Source of the DNA: Plantago ovata
Lineage: Eukaryota; Streptophyta; Magnoliopsida; Lamiales; Plantaginaceae
Direction of reading: 5' to 3'
Assembly (NCBI GenBank): GCA_028274465.1
Contig: CM051457.1
Coordinates: forward strand, 106,453,982-106,517,981
DNA: 64,000 nucleotides
In this document: positions 10,498 to 21,658 of the stretch, piece after piece
Position numbering within the stretch: position 1 is the first letter of the stretch
Layout: every line of letters starts with the position of its first letter
Notes under the pieces: generated by a model
The model's input: only the letters and a program-made list of their open reading frames with translations
What the model was told of the DNA's origin: nothing
Databases searched by the model: none
Made by a program: the position numbers and the translations under genes

Positions 10498-11448
10498 ATG
10501 AGGCCTCTTACTTTGAACGATATTGAAGGGATTCAAAAACCAGCCAATGCCAACAAGTTCGATTGGTTTGTTGCTGCTTTCTTGCATGCTTCTGAATTGC
10601 AAGAGGAAGAACAGCTTCCTCATCGTCATCATCATCGAAACAACAAACGAAACCACCTTGCTCTGTCCAACAACAAGACTCCAACGCCTGCTATCAAGAA
10701 AAGAAAGATGTCTCACTCCCAGTCTTTCATCATTCATCAGGAACACAACAACCCAAACCCACCGTTAAAATCGATTGTCCCTCATATCAAGAAAAGAAAG
10801 ATTTCTGACTCTCAAGGTTTGATCACACAAGAAGCGGACAAGGAAGAGAAGAAGGTAATTGTCAATGATCCGACCAAACCAAGACTGAAATTAGTCATCA
10901 AGCTCAGTAAGAAGATCTCTCCTCCTCCTGTTGGTCTACTGCCCGAAACCAACATCCCTCCTTCATCTGCACCAGCAGAGTTCATCTCTCCTACTGTTGT
11001 ACTGCCGGAAACCAACATCTCTTCATCAGCATCACACGATGAGTTCTTGAACCGCATCATGAAATTATCAGGGGGTGTCATCACATCCTGGAAACAGATG
11101 GATAAGGTGATACAGAAGAGACTCACAAAAACCGATCTGACCACTGGGCACAACCGTCTATTGATACCCAGCAAAAAGATTCAATGCCGCCGGGAGTGGC
11201 TGAATGTCGAAGAGGAGCATAATCTTCAACTTCGTAGAACTATGGCAGTCAACATTCTTGAGCCGAATTTGGAACAAAACAGTGTGAACTTGTCAATGTG
11301 GATGATGTCCAACAACAAGTATTACGCTCTAATCACCACGTGGAATGAGATTGTAAAGAACAATAGACTCAAGATCGACACAGCTGTGGAGGTATGGGCA
11401 TTCAGGGTTGAGGATGTGTTGTGGTTTGCGCTTATCAAGTTGCCTTAG
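10498..11448 (+). CDS. B3 domain protein of the DUF313 type
   Basis: Intact single-exon gene, 316 residues, probably nuclear. The C-terminal third (about 205-316) is a divergent plant B3 DNA-binding domain of the DUF313 class. Recognisable strings are IQKRLTKTDL, NRLLIPSKKI, LNVEEEH, VNLSMWMM, ITTWNEIVKNNRLK and a closing WAFRVEDVLWFALIK. The N-terminal part is low complexity. It has a His-rich patch (LPHRHHHR near residue 42), two similar basic blocks (IKKRKMSHSQ, IKKRKISDSQ) that could serve as nuclear localisation signals, and a duplicated LPETNI segment, so the linker grew by internal duplication. The family is generally taken to bind DNA, but its targets are unknown. The start at 10498 gives the family-typical N-terminal helix (LNDIEGIQKPANANKFDWFV). 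No frame damage is seen despite the transposon-rich surroundings. Confidence 0.85.
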   Translation: MRPLTLNDIEGIQKPANANKFDWFVAAFLHASELQEEEQLPHRHHHRNNKRNHLALSNNKTPTPAIKKRKMSHSQSFIIHQEHNNPNPPLKSIVPHIKKRKISDSQGLITQEADKEEKKVIVNDPTKPRLKLVIKLSKKISPPPVGLLPETNIPPSSAPAEFISPTVVLPETNISSSASHDEFLNRIMKLSGGVITSWKQMDKVIQKRLTKTDLTTGHNRLLIPSKKIQCRREWLNVEEEHNLQLRRTMAVNILEPNLEQNSVNLSMWMMSNNKYYALITTWNEIVKNNRLKIDTAVEVWAFRVEDVLWFALIKLP

Positions 11449-12505
11449 ATCGACACGAGATTATTTATAAGGCTAATGCCTGATTGCTTAGATTATGTAA
11501 TTAAAGAGTTGTAACATTTGGCTTCTTATTTTCAGTTTCTGCTATTAGATTATTATGTAATTAAGTTGACTTCTATTGATTTATGTATAAACATCAGGTT
11601 CTGCTATAAGACTTTTGTTTATGGACACTTATTAATTACTTTGTTCTCAGATTCTCGAATTTTTGCGTATTTTATGTTTTACTTGAGAAAGTTAACTGAC
11701 TTGAGGATTTGAATATTTGATGATGTTGTGCTCTTTATCTCTCTCTCTCTCATGCTGCTGCTGTTAATGTAAAAGTTTTCTGGGAAAAAGGTGTTATAAT
11801 CATAGCTATACTGTTTCTATTATGCTTTTGAAACAATGTATGAAGAAGTATTATTCCACTATATATGCTGTCCCTTGTTCTTTAAACTCGATTTGATTGA
11901 TGAAAGTATCTATGGAACAATCATCATATCTTCTATTTGATTGATGAAACTATGACTGCTGTAAAGTTCTCCTCTGCGACCTCAGATCTGAGAACATCCA
12001 ACTGAAGACTATTTAGCAGAAACAACCTTTGATGAAAGTATAAAGGCGTTAGTCTGAAGTCTGCAGCGGATGATGAAAGCTAGCTGATTACCGCAGACTG
12101 TTGAGAAAAATTGAATATATATATATAGTGTCTATTACTGCAGTTTTGGAACTAGTAGCAGCAAAGCAAAGTTACGTTAGTGCATTAAACTGTAATATTG
12201 TATGCTGTACTAGTTAAACAACAATGAACATACCACTAGAAAGTTGAACAAAACTTTGTCATTCATTTCCCTGTGACAGACAGGGTTTCTGCTTTTCTTG
12301 CTAAAATAAAATCCAAACATAAAAATAAACGAATACTATAGCAAAGAAAACCCAAAGAGAATCAATCATTCTTAACATCATCAGCCTACCAGAGATATTT
12401 CATGCCTAGTACTATGAGTTCACTTATCCAAAGAGAGAGTTTCTCTATGTATGCACATGGAGATAACATTCTATGCCAGACCCAAACTGTAATGCATCAA
12501 AGTGA
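11449..12505. other. 3' flank of the B3 gene, no gene recognised
   Basis: Noncoding, T-rich after the stop codon with several AATAA-like strings, then the probable 3' UTR of the minus-strand DUF761 fragment. No RNA gene or domain recognised. Confidence 0.4.
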
Positions 12506-12652
12506 TCAATTTTGCGAGCCACGGTTGACCATTTGCTTGTACTGATTGAGTGACTCCTGCCTCTGCATCCTCATGTCCTCATTGAACTTTCTGATAAACG
12601 CTTCCACTCTCTTGTTGAGCTCGTCTTGACTCAGAGATGGCTCCTTCCTCAT
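12506..12652 (-). pseudogene. C-terminal fragment of a DUF4408/DUF761 protein
   Basis: A 48-residue open frame reads [20 protein letters not shown], then [20 protein letters not shown] and VNRGSQN before the stop. This is the highly conserved C-terminal DUF761 motif of plant DUF4408/DUF761 membrane-associated proteins of unknown function. Such proteins are much longer; the N-terminal body is absent. The frame is cut three bases upstream of its first Met by a CACTA-like terminus starting at 12655, so the gene has been truncated by a transposon or rearrangement. Confidence 0.8.
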
Positions 12653-12654
12653 TT

Positions 12655-12870
12655 CACTACAACAAATTAGGCTTTATACCACACTTTCTTTTACTACGGT
12701 TTCAAAACCGTTCTAAAAACGCTCATATACAACGCTTTACTATCTATATACCACGATTTAAAACCGTAGTATATAAACTCCACAAAAATGCCCAACATAA
12801 TGGTTTGGTTGGTGTCATTGCCAAAACTATTCCAAAAGTAATAGAATCTCGGTGGCAAATTGACAATTAA
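12655..12870. mobile_element. CACTA-like transposon end (one terminus only)
   Basis: Begins CACTACAACAAATTAGG, a CACTA-type terminus, followed by repeated short motifs that pair with each other (tactacggttt, aaaccgtagta), as in subterminal repeats. No matching right terminus was found downstream, so it is a broken end. Confidence 0.5.
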
Positions 12871-13189
12871 CAAAACATTTTGGGTCTCATTGCAAATTAC
12901 AAAATTACAGAAACAAAATCAGATGAAAAACTCTATCAGCTCGCATTCCTTCCTATCTTCCCTCTAATGGCGGAATAAGCTTTGCTCGTAAACCCTACGA
13001 CTCTACGAGTTTGTCACTGTTGCATCTAACTCAGCGCCATGGATGATCTCAATTTTCTTCTCCAACTACGCACAGATCGGTAATCGATCATCAACTACAA
13101 TTTCGTCTTCCAGTTCAACATCGATAACCGAGCATCCGTAATTTCTAGTTCGAGATTTGTTGTTGGCAACAATGAGGTAATTTTTCTTC

Positions 13190-13400
13190 GAATTCTAAAC
13201 GCCATTACATTTATTCGCAAAAACTCACCTCAATCGAATCTAGGAGTTCAATCTAGGGTTTATATCTGAATACATTTATTCGCAAAAATTCACCTCAATC
13301 GAATCTAGGCTAGGGTTTATATGTTCTGAATACATTTATTCGCAAAAACTCACCTGAATCGAATCTAGGAGTTCAATCTAGGGTTTATACGTTCCGAATC
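13190..13400. repeat. Three-copy 60-65 bp tandem repeat
   Basis: Units start with acatttattcgcaaaaa at 13207, 13272 and 13332, each followed by caatcgaatctagg and a variable tagggtttata tail. The middle copy lacks the ggagttcaatct segment. The repeat lies in noncoding DNA. Confidence 0.8.
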
Positions 13401-13959
13401 ATATTGATAATGAGATGTATATTCCGTTGTCGAGTTGAATTGTTATCTTATAGGTTGGGAACTGATGATATGATATATGATATATTGAGTTGTTTAATGT
13501 GTTCTCGATGTGTCTAAGCTGTTGAATTGTGATCTCAAAGGTCGAGCTATTGATTGATGATTTTGTTAATAAACTAGTGCCGTATATGAACACCAGGTTG
13601 TTTGATTTCGAGCAGCTTTGATTGTCGATACTGCCCCAGATCTTGTTGCAGATCAACTCAATGGTTGAAATGGAGTTGCAGGTAACTAAAAATGGGCTTG
13701 TAGCTACTACAATATGGTAAGAGTTTAATTGTTCTTGCAATGATCATATCTTTTAATCTTTAATTAACTATGAAAGAGCTTTACTATGCTAAGTTGGGTT
13801 GAAATCTTTGTCATCTATGGTGCCTACTGTATTTAGGCATGAACATTATTTAATGGTCAGTTCTATAGGATTCAGTTGTTATTGGCTTATTACTGATTGA
13901 ATTGATTGATTGATTGATTGGAGATAAAGAAATTTCTGAACCCTGGCAATTCATTAGGA

Positions 13960-14097
13960 TTTTCTTTTGTTTTAACTAGGATCTTCAATTTGAACTACAA
14001 CCCCATAAATATTGAAGAACAGGCCAAGACAACGGGCTACTTCATCAGAGCCTTTGGAAAGTTTAAGCCAAAGGCCGGATTGCTGGACATTGTTATG
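13960..14097 (+). other. Possible exon of an unidentified gene
   Basis: A 60-codon frame ending GYFIRAFGKFKPKAGLLDIV lies after a pyrimidine-rich tract with an AG (tgttttaactag) and ends at a consensus donor (TTAT|GTAAGT). The composition looks like coding sequence, but I recognise no family and could not find compatible neighbouring exons; the next candidate exon (from about 14212) gives a quick stop. The gene, if real, is broken at 14276 by the unit B junction. Confidence 0.25.
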
Positions 14098-14886
14098 TAA
14101 GTTTCATTCAATCAGTTTGTGTTTTATTTTCTTTTTGCGCATATAACATATTACTATAATCTTTGCATTCCATGCGATTGTCCTTATACTTGTCACTCTT
14201 ATGTTAACCAGACACATGCATTTTGGCTCATGATGTTTCCGACCCCCAAAGTCGATGAGTACAGGGCATGCATAACTAAGTCTATTTATGTGATGATTTA
14301 ATTCTGTTGGCGTGATTATGGGATTTTATAACCCTGGTTTTCGTGACCAAATTAGGAAAAAACATTGTACATTCTAATTTATAATTTGGCGTGATATTTG
14401 TAGTATACATAATCAGGCTTAAAAATTAATTTGCTGTGTGATTCTTTAATAACATTGCACCTGACATGGATTATGTGACGATTTCATTAATTGGTTTACA
14501 TTTTCTTTATAGAATGAGTAGTAGTATAATTTTTACTAAAATGTACATTCTAAAATATTATTTTATTTTATTACTGTAATTTTTTGATTTATATTTTATG
14601 TTTATTTAATTAACAAACAACATTTATAATAAAATGAAGTATAAGAAATAGGGTAGTAAAAAAATGAAAGAAAAAAAGAAAAATGTAGTTAAGAAAGAAA
14701 TGAGAACATAAAAGAAAATGCCATCTGATGATGAATGTGTGAAGGGGTAGAGTGCAAAATATAGTAGAGTACGATTACTAATAAAATATCTGAAATGCTA
14801 ATGTGACAGAGTCTAATAGCTCTGAAACATGAATATGTAAGTTAAGCTATTATTTATTGTGTTGGTTGAAATCCATTGTATTTCAG

Positions 14887-14989
14887 GGCAAACTTTGGTG
14901 AGTCCAAGAGAGCTGGAGTGACCCTGGATGCTGAAAAAGATGGCTTTGACTTAACTGAAAGTGAAGGCAACAATCCCGGAACTAACTAA
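14887..14989 (+). pseudogene. Secreted-peptide gene exon 2 only (copy B)
   Basis: Identical in encoded sequence to exon 2 of copy A (ANFGESKRAGVTLD, then the ESEGNNPGTN end and TAA), with a preserved TTTCAG acceptor. Exon 1, with the signal peptide and promoter, is missing because the unit starts inside the intron at 14276. It cannot make a secreted product unless an upstream exon were spliced to it. Confidence 0.85.
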
Positions 14990-15289
14990 TGAAGACAATG
15001 CCGTAACGGTTGATGTTGTACCAAGGTAAACTAGCCAGAGATTTACGTTGTATCCATATACGTGTATTCATATAATAATAAATAAATAAAACATATATAA
15101 ATGTGTATTTGTATTTAGCACGACTTCTTGACCAGTAAGATGGTGATGAAATGATTTCCCGCGTCGCCTGAAATTTATTAGGAAATAAAGTAAAGGAACA
15201 TGTTTGAGCAACTGAATCTGAACCTACTAACTTCTCAACTTTCCTCAACATGTCATGTTAATATGTTATGTCGAAAGTCCAAACACAAA

Positions 15290-15400
15290 TTACAAAGAAC
15301 AAGTCGTGGCAGACGTGTTGTTTGGCAATTATAGATTTACAGGAAACTGTCAAGAACTTGGTTCAAGAGAGTAGATCAACAAGGGCGTCTATTGATGATC
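15290..15400 (+). pseudogene. GH3 tail fragment, micro-inverted (unit B)
   Basis: The same inverted C-terminal GH3 exon piece as at 6425-6560, here with the better-preserved lead-in gtggcagacgtgttgtttggc. It is flanked by the same uninverted borders. Confidence 0.75.
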
Positions 15401-15989
15401 CACTACTAAAAAACCAACACATTTCTTACAGCCAAAATGTAACAGCAACAATGCTGTCATACTAGTACTTTTTATTATAACAGTTAAAAAGCAAAATTGA
15501 CAGTAGGTTGTTATAATTAACAAATTGGTCCACGCAACATTCAAAGTAATACTAAAGTATTTAAAGACAAAAATTCAATGACAAGCGGTTGTCACCAAAA
15601 CATTTTAAAATATTTTAGGTAATGTAAGTTCATTATTATAACATCCACCTGTGATAATTTCTTATCGGACAAAATGCATATCATCTCCAAAAACAATTGT
15701 AACACATACCTGTGATAATATATAAATATATTTATATTTGTTTCAATTACAATCACTTCACCAATACCAATGTAAAATAGAATGTAAAATGGAAAATGCG
15801 GAATCTAATTATTTATATTAATTTTCCGAGGTTTCAACTTGGGAGATCATTGCACTGAAAATTTAATATGGAATTGCTGGCATGACAGAATTTCAAAAAA
15901 AAAAAAAATTAACTCTCCAACAAACAATTGAGTAGTAATATTAATTAATTAATTAATTAACTAATTAATTAGAAAGCATTAGCATTAAC

Positions 15990-16329
15990 CTATGAAAGCA
16001 CTGTAAGTGTTCTTCTCAACAACCGGTTCGGTCTCTCGGCGGTCCAAAACGGGCATGAGTTCCGACCCAGGCATTCCATCGAGGATGAGGTCACCGTCCC
16101 ACCACTCCCCGAGCATGCCATAGTCATCAGGTGACTTGTGGGGGCGGCGCGTGAAGAGTACCGGCACGGAGGCGCGTCGGCAGAGTTTGATAGTGGAGTT
16201 GATTGATGGAAGAATTGGGTTGGTGATGGAGTCGAAATGGTTCTGAACGTCGATCACCAACATGGCGTAGGTTTTCGGGTCCGGGTTTCTCTTCCGGGTC
16301 TCAAATTTCTTGTACGGTGGTGGTGACAT
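15990..16329 (-). pseudogene. Nicotinamidase exon 1, orphan copy C
   Basis: Same exon as 1150-1489, frame open from MSPPPYKKF to YSAFIG and the GTTAAT donor. One of the metal-binding region residues differs (TRHRHK in copy A, TRRPHK here). The frame also extends upstream to 16428. The sequence beyond the donor runs straight into unit B, so no second exon can follow. It is an exon relic. Confidence 0.8.
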
Positions 16330-17449
16330 CTCTCTAGCTTGTCTTCTTTCAAATTTTTCAATCACCATAGTCGATTTTATAAACATTTTCTTTTTATGGA
16401 AATTTACCGACAGAACACAAAGTCTCATAAGAGACTGTCTCTATTTAAGTTGATGATATACAATACATGCAATTTACAAATAACATATTATAGTCAATAG
16501 AAATTTTCGGTGGCAAATATGTAATAACTTATAAATATGAGCTCCTTTTAGCAAATTGCCATTCTTCTTTCTCCTAATAAAAATCAGATACCTAAATACA
16601 CCTCTCTCTCTCCCTCCCTCCCCTTCTTCCGTCTCAAACGAATGAATAACAAAAGTCGACGGTGGAGTTCAACCTTGACAAGCGATCGTCTTGGGTACAT
16701 GCTCATACTCAACCCTTGCTTGATTCAATTTAGTTCGATTCCTTTTCTTCTTCTTCAATTTCGTTCGATTCCTTGAATTTGATTAAATCCGACTTTAATG
16801 TTGGATGGGAGCATGTTAGGATTTTAATAAATAATGTAGGAGTTGAGGGGAATTGGGCTTATGGATGATTCATGAGTTGAGGTTGATGATTCATGTACAG
16901 CACTAATACGAATACGAATACGAAAAACTATAAATTTTAAAATATCAAAATATGAATACGTTAAAAATACGTTTAAATTGTATACATATATTTACATATT
17001 CATTGCTAGAAGTATTATATACCAATTATATTGGCACATATATTATCCAATCAAATCATTTAATATTCAATCCACTTTACAAATTTAATAACCCAAGATA
17101 ATTAGACAACACAATGTATAAGTTAATGATGTGGGTTTTGTCCCTTTTGATTTTTTTAACCTAAAATCTAGTTAGTGACCTAGAAGTAAGTCAAATAATA
17201 ATAATAATAAGAATAGAAGAAAATGTTGGAGACAACAAACATACGTTTACCGTATACACGTATTTGAGCGGCAATCGTGCGCGCTCGAAATACTCCCGGA
17301 TTTTATCGAGCGGGTGCTTCTTGACCGTAGGTGTTTGATAAATTGTCAAACACGATGTTAGTGAGCTTTTATTGTGTGGCTTTGTTTTAGATTATGTAAT
17401 AAACAGGAAACTACTGTACTGTACGTAGCTTTGCATAATCTGTCAATTA

Positions 17450-19110
17450 TTACCCATGTTTCTAAGCATATGTCCCATGTTTTTAACATAATCCCATGTT
17501 TCTTATATTTTCATTTGTTTTTGTTTTATATGTCCCATGTTCTTATTTTGATTTTTAGTGTATGTTGATATTGTTCTGATTATGGTCCATGTTTTTAAGA
17601 TTATTACCTATGTTCCTTATAATATTGCCTATGTTTGTGTTTTTGTTTTTGTACATTATGTGTGCCACAGAAGAAAAAAGAGGACTAATGCCGGGAAGCA
17701 ATCAAATAACCAATTGATTCATGTTTTTAAGATTATTACCTATGTTCCTTATAATATTCCGATGATTTGTTTTGTTTGAGATCATCATAGAATGTAATTG
17801 GTAGAACATTGGTTGTAAATTTAACATTGGTTGGTGATCTGGTAGGAAATTGGTTGTAGAAAATTTGGTTGTAAGTCTGACTTTGGTTGGTGATCATGTG
17901 ATTTTGAATAATGACTGCTCTATCGTTCTAGTTATATCTCCCATGTTTTTAAATATACTTCCCATGTTTCTGAGTATATATTTCGTGTTTCTGAATTATG
18001 TCTCATGAACATGTAAATGTTTTCCATGTGTCTATATATACCATGTTTTTAAATATATTGTCCATGTTTCTAATATATATCCCATGTTTATGAAAACATG
18101 TCCTATGAACCTGTAAATTTGGTCCATATGTTTGAATATAAACGTCATGTACTAAACTTTGAACATTTACATATGTGTTATTTTAATTAGATATCTACCA
18201 TTTAACTTGGTTTTTCACATATTATGTTCATGTTCTTGAATATGTATCCATATACTTCCCATGAAACATGCAATATTGTCCATGTTTCTGAAAATATATC
18301 TCATGTTCTTTACATTTTCTATTTGATTGTTGCAACTATATTTGTTTCAAAATATCTGCCACGAGCTTAGTTGGTTTCTTCATTTTTCTCTCAAATTTTG
18401 TAAAAATCTCCGCCAACATTACTAATACCTGCATATGAAATCATGAAGCATATTGGTGAGTTCATGGGACATATTTCTTAGAACATGGACAATATTATTG
18501 AGAACATAAAGACTACTGCATATGTGTATATCTCATACTTTCAATGCATAAAACATGGCACATTTGTTGATAACATGGGTTATATTGCTGAGAACATGGG
18601 GTATATTGCTGAGAACATAGTTAATATCGCAGAGATTAAGTTTTCATGAAATTCGTTTTCTTTAAAAAAAGAAAAAACTGAGTGAGCATATTGGTGAGAA
18701 CATGGACAATATTGCTGAGAACATAGTGAATATCACATGCGTCAATTTTTCATGAAATCTACATAAATCCAGATGTAGATGCCGAATTTGACATCTATCA
18801 TCACCGGGAACACGTACATCATCACCAAGTAGATGCCGAATCTAAAATCTACCACCAATAAACATCGAATCGCTGAGACTACCGCATATTAGTATATTTG
18901 TTGAGAACATGAGTTATATTGCTAAGAATATGGGGTATATTGTTGAGAACATAGTTAATATCGTAGAGGTCAATTTTTCATGAAATCAGTTTAAAAAAAC
19001 AGAGCATTAGAGAACAGTGAGCATATTGATTAGAACATGGACAATATTGGATAGAACATGGAAAATATTGTTGAGAACACAGTAAATATCGCAGGCGTCA
19101 AGTTTTCATA
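17450..19110. repeat. Degenerate short-repeat array with a polarity switch
   Basis: From 17450 to about 18310 the motif (c)ccatgtttNtgaaNatat recurs every 25-60 bases. From about 18460 to 19080 its reverse complement (gaacatggacaatattg and variants) recurs instead. A 160-base block starting near 18740 is repeated near 19100 (atgccgaatttgacatctatcatca). No protein domain was recognised. Confidence 0.65.
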
Positions 19111-19379
19111 AAATCAACATAAACCTAGATGTAAATGCCGAATTTGACATCTATCATCATCGGGAACACGTACATCATCACCAATAACATGTGTAGATGC
19201 CGAATCTAAGATCTACCACCAACAAACATCGAATTGGTCGATGATGTTGATGATGATGTTTACGTTTGAAGATGATGATGATGGTCGGTATTCTCTCTAG
19301 AACGGCGTTGTTGACGATGATTGCGTTTAGTTTCTATTTTTTTGGGTGTTTAATTGGGTTGTGGGTGTTTTAGAAGGTA

Positions 19380-19640
19380 CTTCCTCCATTTCATTTGTAT
19401 CTTCCTAGGTAGTAAATATTATCAATTTCAAGGAATAATATTGAAAAAATGATTTGTGTAAGTATTTAATTGTAAATGGGTGATAAAGTATAAGAGAGAG
19501 TGATAAAGTGGTATAATGAAGGAGAAAGAAATAATAAAAAATTGATAAGTGGGTTAAAAACTTTCCATATTTGAGTTATGAAGTTTGTAAAAGAACGTCG
19601 AAAATGGAAACTTAGGAAGTTATTAATGAAATGGAAGAAG
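19380..19640. mobile_element. Stowaway-like MITE
   Basis: 261 bp flanked by TA on both sides. Termini cttcctccatttcattt and (reverse complement of the right end) cttcttccatttcatta give imperfect terminal inverted repeats, as expected for Tc1/mariner-derived Stowaway elements. No coding capacity. Confidence 0.75.
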
Positions 19641-19702
19641 TAGTAGTTAGTTTGGGGTTGTTTTATAATTAATATAAATTGGTCTCTATGTTCTCTTTAT
19701 AA

Positions 19703-20395
19703 GACCACCCACATCAGTGGTTTAAGGCTAAGGCCAGTTTAATGGCTTAAACTGGTCTTAGCCGCGTTTAAGCAGTTTTCGCCCGCATCAGTCACTGCTT
19801 AAACGAGGCTAAGGCGAGTCACGTCATTATAATTTTTTATTTTTATTTTTTTGCTAAAGAAAAATGAAGATTTGTTGTAAATAATTTTGGATTGTTGAGA
19901 TAGTGTTTTGATTTTAATTAAGAAGGAAAAAATGAGTTGGAGAAGATGTGAGCAAACATATCCAAAATTGGTGTCTATTTATAGATCTCGAAAAGTTATG
20001 AACGTTGATAATTTTTATTTATTTTTAGCATTTTTATTTTAAAAGTTATAACCGTTTTAAGTTTAAAGTGGAAGAAAATAAAAAAACTAAAAAAAAATAA
20101 AGAAAAATGACATGTGGCGCCAGCCTAATGGCTAGCGCACAAGGCTATGTCCACGGTTAGCTTATAAAATTAAAAAACTGAAAAAAAATAAAGAAAAATG
20201 ACATGTGGCGCCAGCCTATTGGCTAGCGCACAAGGCTATGTCCACGGTTAGCTTAACCGCGGACAACCCAAAAACGCGGGCTTAGCCGCGTTTTGGGCCA
20301 CAGATGTGGCCCAAAACTCGACTAAGCCCGCGTTTTTGGGCCCTTAGCCGCGGCCCAATATATCAAATGCAGAGAGTCTAAGGGTGGTCTCTCAT
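19703..20395. mobile_element. Foldback MITE with direct repeats and a long hairpin
   Basis: Left end ataagaccaccc and right end gggtggtctct are inverted. Inside are a GC-rich segment, two direct repeats of about 81 bases (20085-20165 and 20173-20255, containing tgacatgtggcgccagcct) and a strong hairpin at 20267-20340. The cctaaggcc/agccgcg vocabulary resembles Harbinger/Tourist-type MITEs, but I cannot fix the superfamily. Confidence 0.5.
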
Positions 20396-20639
20396 GAGAC
20401 TTACTCTTTACACAAAGGCCCATAATTACAACTAAAGTTACATATCAAGTCAACAATATATCGATATACGTACAAAATTGCAAAGGGTATGATTAGAGGA
20501 TCGAAGCATCCACCTCTATTTTCCTGCTCCACCACCTTATAACTCTCACATACAATTCTATGGGTATGTTCTGATTCACCAACATTAACCTCAGGAGCCA
20601 TATATTCCACTATTCTTTCTACTTCTTTTTTCATTCACT

Positions 20640-21658
20640 CGGGGTGTTGGTATACACAAAAACTAATAGGATGTGATGATTTTTTTTTAATAGAGTTGGA
20701 ATCAAATGGCAAATGGATTACGGAGACCAATATCTTGGCGGGGCAATTCGGGCATCCATGGAGTCGTTATTTGTTTCTATGATTTGCTTTGACTTTACCG
20801 AGCCTTATACTTTCGTTTTTGTTGGAATTCATGAAGAGTTACAGAAACAGAGTAAGAAGAATTCGACCCAGATTACTGAAGTAATGAAGGCGAACTCCAA
20901 GGAAGAAGGGAACGCGAACTGTGCCAAGGTGTTGAGCAAGACAAAATGGTGATGAATGTTGGGCCTAAGAAAAAAGAGAATAAGGGGGGTATGTACTGTC
21001 CCAACTGTAATATGAACAATCACTCATATGAAACTTGCTTCAAAGTTGTTGGCTAGCCTGAGAGCTACAAGATCCAAAGAGGAAGAAGGTTTGGTTCAAG
21101 GGGATGAAGAAGCTCCAGAGGAAGAGGAGACTATATGCAGGAGCAAAGAGGCAACAACTACATGGGGAACAACTATCTAGTTGCTAATGAAGTGGAGAAT
21201 CCTCCTACTGCACTAACCAGTGAACAAGTTTCCCAACTGCAGAGGTTGTTGGCCATGTTTGAGAAACACCAAGAGGAAGCAAAGCATCCAGATAAGCCCA
21301 GCTTTAATTTCCAAGTTCTCTTCCCAGTAGAAACTGTACTGCATGTATTCTAAGATCTCTTTCTCTTGAACCTTGGCTTCTATATTATGGTGCTTCACAT
21401 CATATTATTTGTTCTCCAAAGTGTTTTTACCAAGAATGTTAGAAAAATATAATCCATTGTTCAGTTGCCTAATGGGCTAATTCAACCACTCTCCCACATA
21501 GGAGATATTGAGATAAATAAGGATTTAATCTTTAAAAATGCACTATATGTGCCTAGCTTTAAGTTGAATCTGATATTTTTGATCAAACTATTATCTGATA
21601 GCAATTTATCAGTCATATTCACTAATGAAAAATGTATTATTACATAGGAGAGTGTCAA
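20640..21658 (+). pseudogene. Ty1/copia gag-pol fragment, copy C, 5' part
   Basis: A gag-like frame (20713-20952) is followed by a complete CCHC knuckle CPNCNMNNHSYETC (CX2CX4HX4C, about 20998-21040), then a stop and an RG-rich segment. Next comes a Gln/Glu-rich gag tail (21135-21353) and a protease region reading EPWLLYYGASHHI, where the copia aspartic-protease motif should be DSG. The pol linker (NALYVPSFKLNLIFLIKL) follows, then the CACTA element interrupts it at 21659. Dead by stops and the protease substitution. Confidence 0.8.

Larger units (their letters stand above)
14276..15764. repeat. Tandem duplication unit B, 5'-truncated
   Basis: Collinear with about 5420-6912 of unit A: the second part of the peptide-gene intron, exon 2, the intergenic stretch and the micro-inverted GH3 fragment. 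Everything left of 14276 is unrelated. At its right end it joins the nicotinamidase segment of unit C directly, giving the tandem junction. Confidence 0.85.
16408..20406. mobile_element. About 4-kb composite insertion between nicotinamidase exon and copia fragment of unit C
   Basis: In unit A the sequence aaatttac|ataaaggccc is continuous. In unit C the two halves are separated by about 4 kb, with tttac present at both borders (16403-16407 and 20407-20411), a possible 5-bp target duplication. Near the left end is aagtctcataagagac, and its inverted counterpart gtctctcatgagactt is near the right end, so short inverted termini are possible. No transposase frame is seen inside. It contains the repeat array 17450-19110, a Stowaway element and a foldback MITE, so it may have grown by nested insertion. 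Confidence 0.55.

Noticed and set aside
10812..11174. Minus-strand 120-codon frame in the B3 gene
   Set aside because: Shadow of the B3 coding frame; no domain.
13038..13080. Possible first exon (MDDLNFLLQLRTD before GTAATC) joined to the exon at 13960
   Set aside because: No supporting intermediate exon, no recognised protein, and the phases could not be verified.
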